Assembly: GCA_004014935.1 (NCBI GenBank) | Contig: CP025323.1 | Span: 2,557,001-2,621,000 of the forward strand | Length of the DNA: 64,000 nt | From: Saccharomycopsis malanga | Taxonomy: Eukaryota > Ascomycota > Saccharomycetes > Ascoideales > Saccharomycopsidaceae | Direction of reading: 5' to 3' | Shown: positions 1-8,308 of the stretch, one piece after another | Layout: every line of letters starts with the position of its first letter | How positions within the stretch are numbered: the first letter of the stretch is position 1 | The notes under the pieces: model-generated | Seen by the model: the letters and a program-made list of their open reading frames with translations, nothing else | Database searches by the model: none | What the model was told of the DNA's origin: nothing | Program-made: the position numbers and the translations under genes

Positions 1-205
1 TTTTCAGTCAGAACATTGGACTATAATATGTGGATGATTACCAACAATGTCACAAACCATTTTTTCAACACCTTTTTTACCCTTGAAAGTGTCTCTATAC
101 TAGCCAGTGAAAACAAACCAAACATGTATTGTTTGTAACAAGTTTTGAAAACTCATTCTTGCAATGGACTGTACAAAAAGAAGGTTAAACAACAGTCACT
201 AAGGT

Positions 206-2635
206 CTAATAAAGAGTCATCCACTTGTTGGCTTTTTTGACACTGTTATTGATAATGAATAGCCATTTGATAACATACCGAAGCTCTTCATCCTCAATGG
301 CTTCGTTCAATCCCGGGAAAACCTGCCCACCATATCCAGTGTATCTTCCAGATGCATAGACAATATGTCTGAACCAAGGCCTATTTTGGAGCCCTTTATA
401 GAACAAAAAAAATCTTTCGAGGTATTTCAATTTGAGGTTCAATGCATTTATCTGCTTGATAAGCTTACGGTGTTTAACGAGATAGACTGGGTTCCAATGT
501 GAATAATTTTCCTCAAGGTATTTAAGATCCGCCTCCATTTTAGCAACTTTTTGTTCAAATATCTCAGATGTTTTTATAAATTTGGAGATAGAGGCGCTAG
601 TGATATGTACTAAGTCAGACAAGTTTTTAGCGGACTTAACGGTTTGCAAGTTTTCTAGTTGAACTTGAAAATCGAGTTGATCATACGAAACACCTTCCTC
701 TTCAAAAATATCAAGCAATTCTTGGTACTCAAGATCAAAACCACCAACCAAGGATACTTTACAAGTATGTTTAGGAGGATGTACAGGTGCACTGAACCAT
801 GATTCAGGAATATGATTTACAGTGTCGTTGAAAAACTTGGAAATCCAATAACCATTTTCAACCACTCCAAATCGTAACGAACGGGTTTCTGCAATATCTA
901 AAGTTATTAAACCCAAATACTTTGCAGCAAGATTGTGGAAAACAAAACCAGGATCGCCAAACTTTTCCATCCAGTGGAAGGAGTCGTAGTTTGAATGGTA
1001 GTGGTAGATAGGATCTGTAGGACCAGTCTTGAAACCAATATCGATTGAAGGGATACCTAAATGTTCTAAGAATACTGTGAAATCCGAGCCACTTCCTAAT
1101 ATGCCGATATTATCATGGTGCTCGTAAAAGTGCTCATGTAGAGATATGGTACTGCCATTGATTTTTGGATAAGCTAATTTCTTAGAATTATCGTTGAGCA
1201 ACTTGAATAATACAGGTGAACCCTTGAGATCTAGGATAGTACCAATAGTACCAACATCAAGATTCAAATAAGCAACAACTTTCTTTTGAAGTTCCTTATG
1301 ATGTAATTCACCAAATTCAGTGCTTCCGAGAAGTCCATATTCTTCACCATCCCAAGAAGCAAATTTTATGGTTCTTTTTGGTTTCCAATTGTATTTAGTC
1401 TTGAGTTCATTTAATGCTCTAATAATTTCTAAAGTAACTGCTGAACCAGAATTTGGATCTCCAGCACCGCCTTTGATCCAAGCATCCCTATGGTTTCCAA
1501 GCAATACAATTTCATTTTTATTAATGCCTTCAATTTCTCCATAAACGTTCCATAATTTACTAATATTATATTTTTGATTATTGTACAAGTTAAGCTTAAG
1601 GTTTGGATTTGGTCCTACATTGTAACTCACATTATGAAGTGAACCTTCCCAACCGTTACCAATCTTCAAACCATGGCCGTTAAGTTGTGTCAAAATTGGC
1701 TGAACTTCTTTATAACTGATTGGCAAGGAAGGAATTTTAGGAATACTATGATAAGGATCAACTCTGTGCACATTGTCACCCTTCGATGGCCAACCAGGGG
1801 TGGTAGGATCACCTGGGATTTGAGAGATAAATTGAACAGATCCTCTTTGTAAAGAAGACGGGTTTCTAGCAGGCCCTTCAGGGTATGCCTTGTAGCCATT
1901 GTCAATATTGATATCACCATCGTCAGAAGGTTCGGAATATAATAAAACACCAGCAGCACCAGCATCTTGAGCAAATTTCACCTTTAAACCTCTGAAGATC
2001 TGGCCGTATCTAATGATCACCACCCTGTCTGTAACACTGACATTGTGCTTCTCAAGTAAAGCAAAATCCTCCTTGGTACCGTAGTTGGCATAGATGTACT
2101 CCCCAGTAACGTTGCCACTAGCAGAGTATCCGTGGAAAGCAGGTACCAAATCATCACCATTGGTGGTAGGGTCTTCCTCAAGTTTGTCCTCGGTTAAGGT
2201 GGGTTGATATACAATTTTTTCCGAGTTGGTACTGACAAGCTTCAAGGAGTTGTCTACTGGATAATTCAAGTAAATGTCATAATCCTCGATGTATACATTT
2301 TCCAATCCAAACTCCTTGTATTTGTTTTCTTGCCAATGGACTAGATCCAAATTAGTTCCTGCCAAATGAGGAGCCTTGGTGAATTCATATGACCAATTTG
2401 CTGCGTAGTTGGATGTCTCCAATACATTCAAATAACCAGCTGACAATTTTTCGAGAGCATTACTCTTAAACAGGCAATGTTTACCAATTTGATAAATTAT
2501 ACCAGAACCCACTATAAACTTGATTAGCCACTTTTTCCAGCTATAAGCCTTATTGCTAGCCCAACTGGGATGGGGCTCATGCTCATATACAGGCAAGACT
2601 GCCTTTTCTTGATTGAGATACAGCAGATTGTCCAT
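206..2635 (-). CDS. M28 metallopeptidase, glutamate carboxypeptidase II/transferrin-receptor-like (Vps70/Tre type), copy A
   Basis: About 809 aa from the ATG at 2635; the frame stays open upstream only by using a TTG. A weak hydrophobic segment near residues 40-60 suggests a type II membrane protein. The order then follows the family: a PA-like insert, the M28 peptidase core, and a C-terminal dimerisation domain. Metal-site residues of the glutamate carboxypeptidase II fold are visible: His in GNHRDAW, Asp in GDPNSG, the Glu-Glu pair in WDGEEYG, Asp in YLNLD and His in YHYHSNYD, so the enzyme could be active, unlike transferrin receptors. Yeast relatives Vps70 and Tre1/Tre2 work in vacuolar sorting or turnover of membrane proteins. 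It is a paralogue of the gene at 13142-15646, in opposite orientation, and shares a 515-bp identical block with it. The N-terminus is shorter than copy B. Family call is firm; orthology to a named gene is not. Confidence 0.88.
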   Translation of the reverse strand: MDNLLYLNQEKAVLPVYEHEPHPSWASNKAYSWKKWLIKFIVGSGIIYQIGKHCLFKSNALEKLSAGYLNVLETSNYAANWSYEFTKAPHLAGTNLDLVHWQENKYKEFGLENVYIEDYDIYLNYPVDNSLKLVSTNSEKIVYQPTLTEDKLEEDPTTNGDDLVPAFHGYSASGNVTGEYIYANYGTKEDFALLEKHNVSVTDRVVIIRYGQIFRGLKVKFAQDAGAAGVLLYSEPSDDGDINIDNGYKAYPEGPARNPSSLQRGSVQFISQIPGDPTTPGWPSKGDNVHRVDPYHSIPKIPSLPISYKEVQPILTQLNGHGLKIGNGWEGSLHNVSYNVGPNPNLKLNLYNNQKYNISKLWNVYGEIEGINKNEIVLLGNHRDAWIKGGAGDPNSGSAVTLEIIRALNELKTKYNWKPKRTIKFASWDGEEYGLLGSTEFGELHHKELQKKVVAYLNLDVGTIGTILDLKGSPVLFKLLNDNSKKLAYPKINGSTISLHEHFYEHHDNIGILGSGSDFTVFLEHLGIPSIDIGFKTGPTDPIYHYHSNYDSFHWMEKFGDPGFVFHNLAAKYLGLITLDIAETRSLRFGVVENGYWISKFFNDTVNHIPESWFSAPVHPPKHTCKVSLVGGFDLEYQELLDIFEEEGVSYDQLDFQVQLENLQTVKSAKNLSDLVHITSASISKFIKTSEIFEQKVAKMEADLKYLEENYSHWNPVYLVKHRKLIKQINALNLKLKYLERFFLFYKGLQNRPWFRHIVYASGRYTGYGGQVFPGLNEAIEDEELRYVIKWLFIINNSVKKANKWMTLY
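1269..1783 (-). repeat. 515-bp inverted repeat arm A, identical to 14081-14595
   Basis: I compared the reverse complement of this block with 14081-14595 base by base and saw no difference. Each position here plus its partner equals 15864. Identity stops abruptly: at 1784-1786 the codon is TCG versus TCT, and at 1268 the codon TAT faces TAC in the other copy. Synonymous positions are identical inside and diverge outside, which indicates recent gene conversion and not protein-level constraint. Confidence 0.95.
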
Positions 2636-3352
2636 TGTGTGTTTCAGCAGCAACGATTGTTCAAACAAGCATCACAGATGATGATAAAATTGTTCTAATA
2701 TACTTTATCTTATATTCATATAAATAAGGTTCCCCCCCTGATGCTTGCCGTTTTTTACCTCATATGAATGTTCTCTCCGCCTAAAGCCGCTTCCATAGTT
2801 GAACTATTTGCAACACCCCAGTGTTTCTGCTTTGAGCAGAATGACAAGTGCTGATTACCATACCAGGCGGGGGCTTCGCCTTGAACATCCCGCTCCCATA
2901 GTATCTGAGAAATGTTTCCAAATCATGTTATACACCATTATAAACTAACATATTAGTATTGAGTTCTCTAATCATAACTTTTAACTAAAAACTATGTAAC
3001 TCATAATAAGTGCTCTCAACTACTCTTAATGGTTGCCGTATTTGAAAACGTTACGAGTTATACCACATTAATTGTATTATCTAGACCAAAATAAGACTCG
3101 GTGTCTTGATCCTAGCCCTCATACATTAGTATATATGCCTACTGTCAATTCCTTTTTACCTTTTAATTTAATAGTTCAACTTTTCCATTACCTTTTGTTG
3201 TACGTTATAATTTACTCCTTTTTCATAAATGTTATATAATCCTCTCGCTAAAGTCCGTCTTAGCGAAGTTCTTGGCTCTACACTTACTTTACAAGATTAT
3301 ATCTAAGACTGCTTGCAAATGAATCAACCATATATCAGAGTAAGGCCGCTGG

Positions 3353-3440
3353 GCAGGATGGCTCAGCGGTTAGCGCTCTCGAAGAAGAGGAAAAAACCTA
3401 ACAGGCTCTTGGGTTCGATTCCCGCCATAAACGCTTTTTA
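3353..3440 (+). other. Degenerate tRNA-like sequence
   Basis: TGGCTCAGCGG at about 3359 resembles a Pol III A box, GGTTCGATTCC at about 3412 is a good B box, and a T run follows at 3435. However, the acceptor strand GGCAGGA finds no proper partner downstream of the T arm and the anticodon arm does not fold cleanly. I read it as a decayed or disrupted tRNA gene. A tRNA with an unusual intron is the alternative. Confidence 0.35.
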
Positions 3441-3442
3441 CT

Positions 3443-3484
3443 CGCAGCTTTTTACAACGCTAAACCCGATTGTAAAAAGCTGCG
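3443..3484. repeat. Perfect 15-bp inverted repeat with 12-nt loop
   Basis: CGCAGCTTTTTACAA at 3443-3457 is exactly complementary to TTGTAAAAAGCTGCG at 3470-3484. It lies between the tRNA-like sequence and the start of the LTR relic at 3487. It could be a transcription terminator, an RNA hairpin or the remnant of a small element. Confidence 0.8.
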
Positions 3485-3486
3485 AC

Positions 3487-3732
3487 TGTCTGAAACATGA
3501 GCTAGACAAAAGTCTAGTGCTTACTTTCCAATCAATTGGGTGAGAAGATCATGATTAACAGAACATGATTGGGCTTTACCAAGTCCCTTTAGACGAGCAC
3601 ATACGAAACTGATATTTACTGGGCTCGAAATAGAGGATCTTATTATATACCAGAGTCACAGGATACCTCCACTTCTATATCTTTCAGTTCAACAAACTGT
3701 ATGAACAGTGTTGCCCGATTTTATCTGAGACA
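3487..3732 (+). mobile_element. Solo LTR-like relic (copy 1)
   Basis: Begins TGTCTGAAAC and probably ends CTGAGACA, giving TGTCT/AGACA-type termini. It carries CTAGAC-AAAA-GTCTAG near its 5' end and, further in, matches with gaps the reverse complement of 10491-10787 (shared blocks ATGATTGGG, TTTACCAAGT and an ACATAC-GAAACT core). No internal retrotransposon region and no clear target-site duplication are visible. Confidence 0.6.
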
Positions 3733-3900
3733 CTTAAAGACATAACCATACAGTGGCATGTTCCTATTTAGTATGGACACACTATCCATGTCCAACATAC
3801 CAAGACTCTCATTAGTGCCCTTAGCAATACTAACATCTTTATGTAACATTTCTTTTCTTTCTTTTGGCTCATTTCAACTACAATTGGATGTAAGGGCAAC

Positions 3901-4060
3901 TGTCTGAAAAATGACCTAGACATAGTCTAGTGCTCTTCCCCAACCTATTAAATATTTACAAGCAATATTGGCTTTTTCCAAGCTTCATAATGTGTATATA
4001 CCAAATTAAACCCGAATCATAAGATAATAATATTCACCAATATAATACTTGTTACCTATA
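3901..4060 (+). mobile_element. Partial LTR-like relic (copy 3)
   Basis: Begins TGTCTGAAAA and repeats the CTAGAC/GTCTAG hairpin followed by GTGCT, as in the relic at 3487. Downstream similarity is weaker and the 3' end is uncertain; 4060 is a guess from where resemblance fades. Confidence 0.45.
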
Positions 4061-4315
4061 GAGGCGACTCTTAAAAAATTAAATAGTGTCCGAGTTTTCC
4101 TACCCGCACCTCATTGAACGGTCAATTTTTCAGCCCTGCAAAGTACGAAAAAAAATATGCAAAAAAAAATTGTGAAGATTCAACATTGAGGACCAAGCCG
4201 TTTTCCAGCGTTTTTGGTATATTTCAGGCCCATTACTTTACTTTTAGCTGATTTTAGAAAGTGTGTGGTTTTTTAGAAAGCCCCTCAATCACATAGCATA
4301 AATATTTTTACAAAA

Positions 4316-5218
4316 ATGAGTGAACCAACTCCAGTGGTTGAAAAACCAGAAGAAAAGCTAGTGGTTGAAAAACCAGAAGAAAAGCCAGTGGTTGAAAAAT
4401 CAGAAGAAAAGTCAGAGGTTCAAGAACAAGTTGAACAGTCTGAACAACAAGAACAGCAGAATGAAGACGCTGAGGCTGCTGCTGATGAAGGTAGTGAAGA
4501 GGACCAAATAGTGAAACAGGTTGAGTTTTACTTTTCAGACTCAAACTTGCCTAACGACAAGTTTTTATGGCGTCTTGTCCAGAGCAATGCTCCAGAAGGA
4601 TATGTGCCTATCAGCACCATTGCTCAATTCACTCGTATGAGAAAATTTAGACCTCTCCAGAAGATTGTGGATGCATTGAAACACTCTGACTTTTTGGATG
4701 TTAGCGAAAACAATGAGCTTGTGAAGCGTAAGAATCCCTTGATTCCATTGAGTGAAGATGAACGCAAGAATGCCTTCCAAAGATCTATCTATGCTAAAGG
4801 TTTTCCTCTCGATAACGACACCCCAGAATTCCAGATTGAATTAGAAACCTTTTTTAACCAGTTTGGAAAAACCAACCAGGTGAGAATGAGAAGAAACTAT
4901 CGTACCGACAAAAAGTTTAAGGGCAGCGTTTTTGTCGAGTTTTCTACCTTTGAAGAGGCCGAGGGATTCCTCAAGTTGGACCCTAAGCCAACCTATAAAG
5001 GCCAGGAATTAGCTATTATGAGCAAGGCCGCGTACGTTGAAATGAAGGATGCCGAACATCAGTTCAAAAACAGTTACAGTAGAAGAGGTGGCGCCCCAAG
5101 AGGTAGAGGTGGAAGAGGCAACTTTAGAGGCGGAAGAGGTGGAAGAGGAAGAGGAAGAGGAAGAGGAGGTTCCAGAGGTGGCGACAGAGGTAGTAAAGAC
5201 GGTGTCAACAAAAATTAA
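4316..5218 (+). CDS. LHP1: La protein homologue (RNA chaperone for Pol III transcripts)
   Basis: 300 aa. Nuclear La proteins bind the 3' UUU-OH of nascent Pol III transcripts and protect tRNA and snRNA precursors. After an acidic N-terminus, a La motif spans about residues 62-142 (KQVEFYFSDSNLPNDKFL is diagnostic), followed by an RRM at about 155-240 (SIYAKGFP, then GSVFVEF). The N-terminus has a 9-residue tandem repeat of the VVEKPEEK type. The C-terminus from about residue 254 is an RGG/RG-rich tail; the Saccharomyces protein (275 aa) has a basic tail but, as far as I know, no such RGG run. It converges with SIN3. A TGAAAAATT motif on the minus strand upstream resembles RRPE, fitting ribosome-biogenesis-like regulation. 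Confidence 0.93.
   Translation: MSEPTPVVEKPEEKLVVEKPEEKPVVEKSEEKSEVQEQVEQSEQQEQQNEDAEAAADEGSEEDQIVKQVEFYFSDSNLPNDKFLWRLVQSNAPEGYVPISTIAQFTRMRKFRPLQKIVDALKHSDFLDVSENNELVKRKNPLIPLSEDERKNAFQRSIYAKGFPLDNDTPEFQIELETFFNQFGKTNQVRMRRNYRTDKKFKGSVFVEFSTFEEAEGFLKLDPKPTYKGQELAIMSKAAYVEMKDAEHQFKNSYSRRGGAPRGRGGRGNFRGGRGGRGRGRGRGGSRGGDRGSKDGVNKN
4331..4411 (+). repeat. 27-bp coding minisatellite in LHP1
   Basis: Three consecutive copies of a 27-bp unit encoding (P/L)VVEK(P/S)EEK open the LHP1 N-terminus; a fragment of a fourth follows. Units differ at only a few bases, so copy number could vary between strains. Confidence 0.8.
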
Positions 5219-6018
5219 AATCTAGTATGATTTTTGATTTTTACTCCTTGACATGTTTTATTACACATAGCGGTGATAATGTTAATTTCACTCTGGCCTC
5301 TCCAGTACATTTTATGTGCCTTTGTATGTTTTTTTAATTTGGTTTCCTAAACCTTTTTCATGTCCATTATATCACTTATAAAACGTTCCATTTTAGTATG
5401 TTTCCTGTAGTGTTATAGTATCGGCCCTAAATAGGCAAATTTCCCTATTTACATCTTGTTTAATAAAGTTTGTGAAAATCGCTGAAAAGTAGTCAGTGCC
5501 TATTAATTATTTTCTGTGCATTGTTCTTCTATGAGCGTGGACACACAAGTGGCTGAAACTGGAGAAAAAGTTACCTAGCTCTCTACTTATTCAACTTTTC
5601 GCCAAGCCTCCTTTTAATATAGCGCGTATATACGCGACTGATATATACAGTTCTCGAAGTATAAGATTGAATTTATTATTATATTGTTCTTCTACCAGAC
5701 TATCCCGCAAGTTTCAAAACAAGCACTATATTTAGGAGGCACTGTTTATATATACACATGTATGTATAGTATACACCTATAGGCTAAAATTGGATATTTT
5801 CGACTACGAGTGGAGGGAACAATTCATTCAATCTAATATTACAGACGTATTAAAAATTATAAAAGTCGCAAAATGGCTAGTTTGTCACATAAGGCCACTG
5901 ACATGAACAAAAATATAGAATACAAACAAGAAATAAATAAGAAAGTGAGATGGAAGCCAAACCAAACCAAAATTACTCATCAATTATCAAGTCTACCAAA
6001 TTACTGATCAATGATGGT
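5219..6018. other. Intergenic region between convergent LHP1 and SIN3
   Basis: AT-rich with short TATATA runs around 5620-5790. Both neighbours end here, so it must hold two transcription terminators. I see no gene. Confidence 0.6.
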
Positions 6019-8301
6019 TTAATTTGCCTCTCCTTTCTTTTCTACCAACTGTTTAAACTTGTCTTCTCCCAACTTGATATCAGCCTCTTCTAAGCCATTT
6101 TTCCAGCCAAACTCGCCATCCAACACTTTTTCCTTGAAATGCTTCTTTACCTTGTCCTTGGTATTTTTTGAAACGGTTTTTTCATCAATAGGATGGTTAT
6201 AAACTGAATAACGAGTGAACTCGTCGGTGGACCCAGCATCGAAAGAAAGCTTGTAATCATCCTTGTTGATATGCATTTTCAATTCGGACATAGTATAGCC
6301 ATCAATGCTGCCATTCTCGTCTAGTTCATCACTGACACAAGACTTGACAAATGGAATGTTGATTCTGCCTACGGGGACACCCTCTGTAGGATGACTCATC
6401 AAATAGCTGGTCAAATAATAGTTATACTGTTGGTCCGGTGTCCGTTTATCCTTCAAAGTCAAATCGTCCAATGCGACAAACTGTATGACTACTTTATTTT
6501 TGGCTTCGTTGTATTCGATTCTAAACATGTTTTCCTCTGGATTCATTAAAGACCGTATTCTCATACGGTACACAATCTGTTGTCTGGTGGTAGTAGTGAG
6601 TAAGGAGCGGTCTTGTTCAAATAATAGCATCATTTCGCTTGTTTTATGGTCACCGGTAATGTTATGCATATGTTTTACCAAACCCTGCACAACTTTGTCT
6701 ACTGTAAACAATTTAAATGCTTTATTTCTGTAAGCTTGTCGCAAGGACTCTTCAAACCATTGATGTTCGATTTCGCCTTCAATCAACTTGACCGACATGT
6801 CCAAAACTTGACCGTAACAGTTTTCATGGGTGATATTCATTCCCATTTCTTCAAGCTGGTGTGATAACAAGTCCAAATCTTTGGCAAATGGAACCTCAGA
6901 ACGCTCACTTATTTCCTTTTCCACCATTGCATTCATTGCTTTTAGTTCAGACAACCGGTCGTAAAGAGTCTGCAAATAGCGGAAAAACACATATATGGTG
7001 GTATTACAGAATAAATTATATAAGGACCGTTTACTGTTTTTATCCTGAAGAATCGATTCATCTGGTTCCGTGACAGAATTGTCTTTGGAAATAACTTGGA
7101 TCCAGGTTTCGCCAGCACGGGAAATGTCGTCAGCGACCTCATAATCAATGCCATTATCATTTGCATTGTTTCCATCGTCTCTGGATGGACTAGAAGTAGA
7201 ATCTTTTTTGTAATTAATTCTTTTGTTTTTTCTCAACACATCTCTTAACAAGTCAGGTTCCCGTTGTCTTTTTCTAGACACTGTTTCGGAGCTTTTTCTT
7301 TGTGGAGATAACGTAAGTTTGTTTGTATCCTCTTCAACATGGGAAAATGACTCTGAAAGCTTTGCTAGTTTGGCATTTGTATCTTCCAGAAGGTTGAAAA
7401 ATAATCCTAAAAAGGAGTTGAAAAAATCACTGAGTTTGATCTTGTCATTAGCGGAATAGGCACTGGCTTGGATCCAGGTCATAACCAATCTGCTAATGTC
7501 CACAAGCACTTCTTTGTCGTCAAACGTATATTCCAATTGGTCCTGGGGCTTTGGGGCCAAAGGTATGATTCTTTTGTTGCTGCTCTGCTCAACTTTGATA
7601 GAACTGATTTCGGATATCAATTGTTTGGTAGTAAGCAATTTCTTGTCTGTTTGTTTGAATGTTAAACCTAGATGGTCCAAAGACTTGTAGAAGATTTTGA
7701 GTTCTTGTTCGCGCCAATACTTGCACCATTCACGGTGTGATTTTCTCCATTCCTCGTCCTTTTGTTTCAATCTATTCAATACGATAGGAACAGCAGTAAC
7801 TGGAGTCTCATGTAAAGCATCTATAACTTTGAATCCTTTCTCCTTACCATAGATCTTTCTGATGATCTTTTTGTAAATGGTCTTAGAGGTATGTCCTAAT
7901 CCGGTAGTGAGCTTGAAAGTGGCTTTTTCTTGTGGAGTCATGGTGAGGATTCTATTAGCAATTGCCTCCAATGTTTGGATGGTACGCATGTTATTCTCCA
8001 TGTAAAAATCGTATTCATGGCGTTCTTCTTCGATTCTGAAGAGATTGTCTTCATACTGGTTTTTTCTATGGGCAATATAGCCACTTTCTTCAGAATCCCA
8101 GGTAGGATGGCCCACCCATTCATCATTCAACACCTCCCAACACATTTGATCTCGTCCTGAACATGGCATATAGGTTTCTGCTTTGGGTAATTGACGATAC
8201 GAAGGGCCGTACCGCTTACAAAGCCCTAACTCCAACCTGTGTTTTTTAAACTCGATATTCTCGATATGGTAGGGCGTGTCCTTGTAATTCATAAACTTTT
8301 T
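6019..8301 (-). CDS. SIN3: SIN3 corepressor, C-terminal part (histone deacetylase interaction domain), +1 frame
   Basis: Continuation of the frame at 8300-9766. The first codons after the shift are AAA AAG (KKFMNYKDTPYHIENIEF). RYGPSYRQLPK and the CSGRDQMCWEVLNDEWVGHPTWDSEESG block are hallmarks of the Sin3 histone deacetylase interaction domain; the rest is the conserved Sin3 C-terminal region. An internal ATG at 8334 opens the frame on paper but sits before the shift point and adds a non-homologous MAIQWNCSRG, so it is unlikely to be the true start. About 760 codons are free of any further lesion, which argues against a decaying pseudogene. Confidence 0.92.
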   Translation of the reverse strand, partial: KKFMNYKDTPYHIENIEFKKHRLELGLCKRYGPSYRQLPKAETYMPCSGRDQMCWEVLNDEWVGHPTWDSEESGYIAHRKNQYEDNLFRIEEERHEYDFYMENNMRTIQTLEAIANRILTMTPQEKATFKLTTGLGHTSKTIYKKIIRKIYGKEKGFKVIDALHETPVTAVPIVLNRLKQKDEEWRKSHREWCKYWREQELKIFYKSLDHLGLTFKQTDKKLLTTKQLISEISSIKVEQSSNKRIIPLAPKPQDQLEYTFDDKEVLVDISRLVMTWIQASAYSANDKIKLSDFFNSFLGLFFNLLEDTNAKLAKLSESFSHVEEDTNKLTLSPQRKSSETVSRKRQREPDLLRDVLRKNKRINYKKDSTSSPSRDDGNNANDNGIDYEVADDISRAGETWIQVISKDNSVTEPDESILQDKNSKRSLYNLFCNTTIYVFFRYLQTLYDRLSELKAMNAMVEKEISERSEVPFAKDLDLLSHQLEEMGMNITHENCYGQVLDMSVKLIEGEIEHQWFEESLRQAYRNKAFKLFTVDKVVQGLVKHMHNITGDHKTSEMMLLFEQDRSLLTTTTRQQIVYRMRIRSLMNPEENMFRIEYNEAKNKVVIQFVALDDLTLKDKRTPDQQYNYYLTSYLMSHPTEGVPVGRINIPFVKSCVSDELDENGSIDGYTMSELKMHINKDDYKLSFDAGSTDEFTRYSVYNHPIDEKTVSKNTKDKVKKHFKEKVLDGEFGWKNGLEEADIKLGEDKFKQLVEKKGEAN

Positions 8302-8308
8302 AAAACCA
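8296..8308 (-). promoter_or_regulatory. Candidate +1 frameshift site in SIN3 (UGG UUU UAA AAA G)
   Basis: Read on the minus strand, the zero frame is UGG UUU UAA. A tRNA-Phe on UUU could slip forward one base onto UUU with perfect re-pairing while the UAA stop waits in the A site, restoring AAA AAG. The layout resembles known stop-stimulated +1 sites such as prfB (CUU UGA) and antizyme. A one-base error in the T4A5 homopolymer would look the same. Confidence 0.5.

Larger units (their letters stand above)
2636..4315. other. Gene-poor stretch with LTR relics and a tRNA-like sequence
   Basis: No convincing protein-coding gene. It holds, in order, a tRNA-like segment with A- and B-box-like motifs, a 15-bp perfect hairpin, two LTR-like relics of one family, and the LHP1 promoter. 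The left part (2636-3340) is the promoter side of the M28 copy A gene; I see nothing specific in it. Confidence 0.6.
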
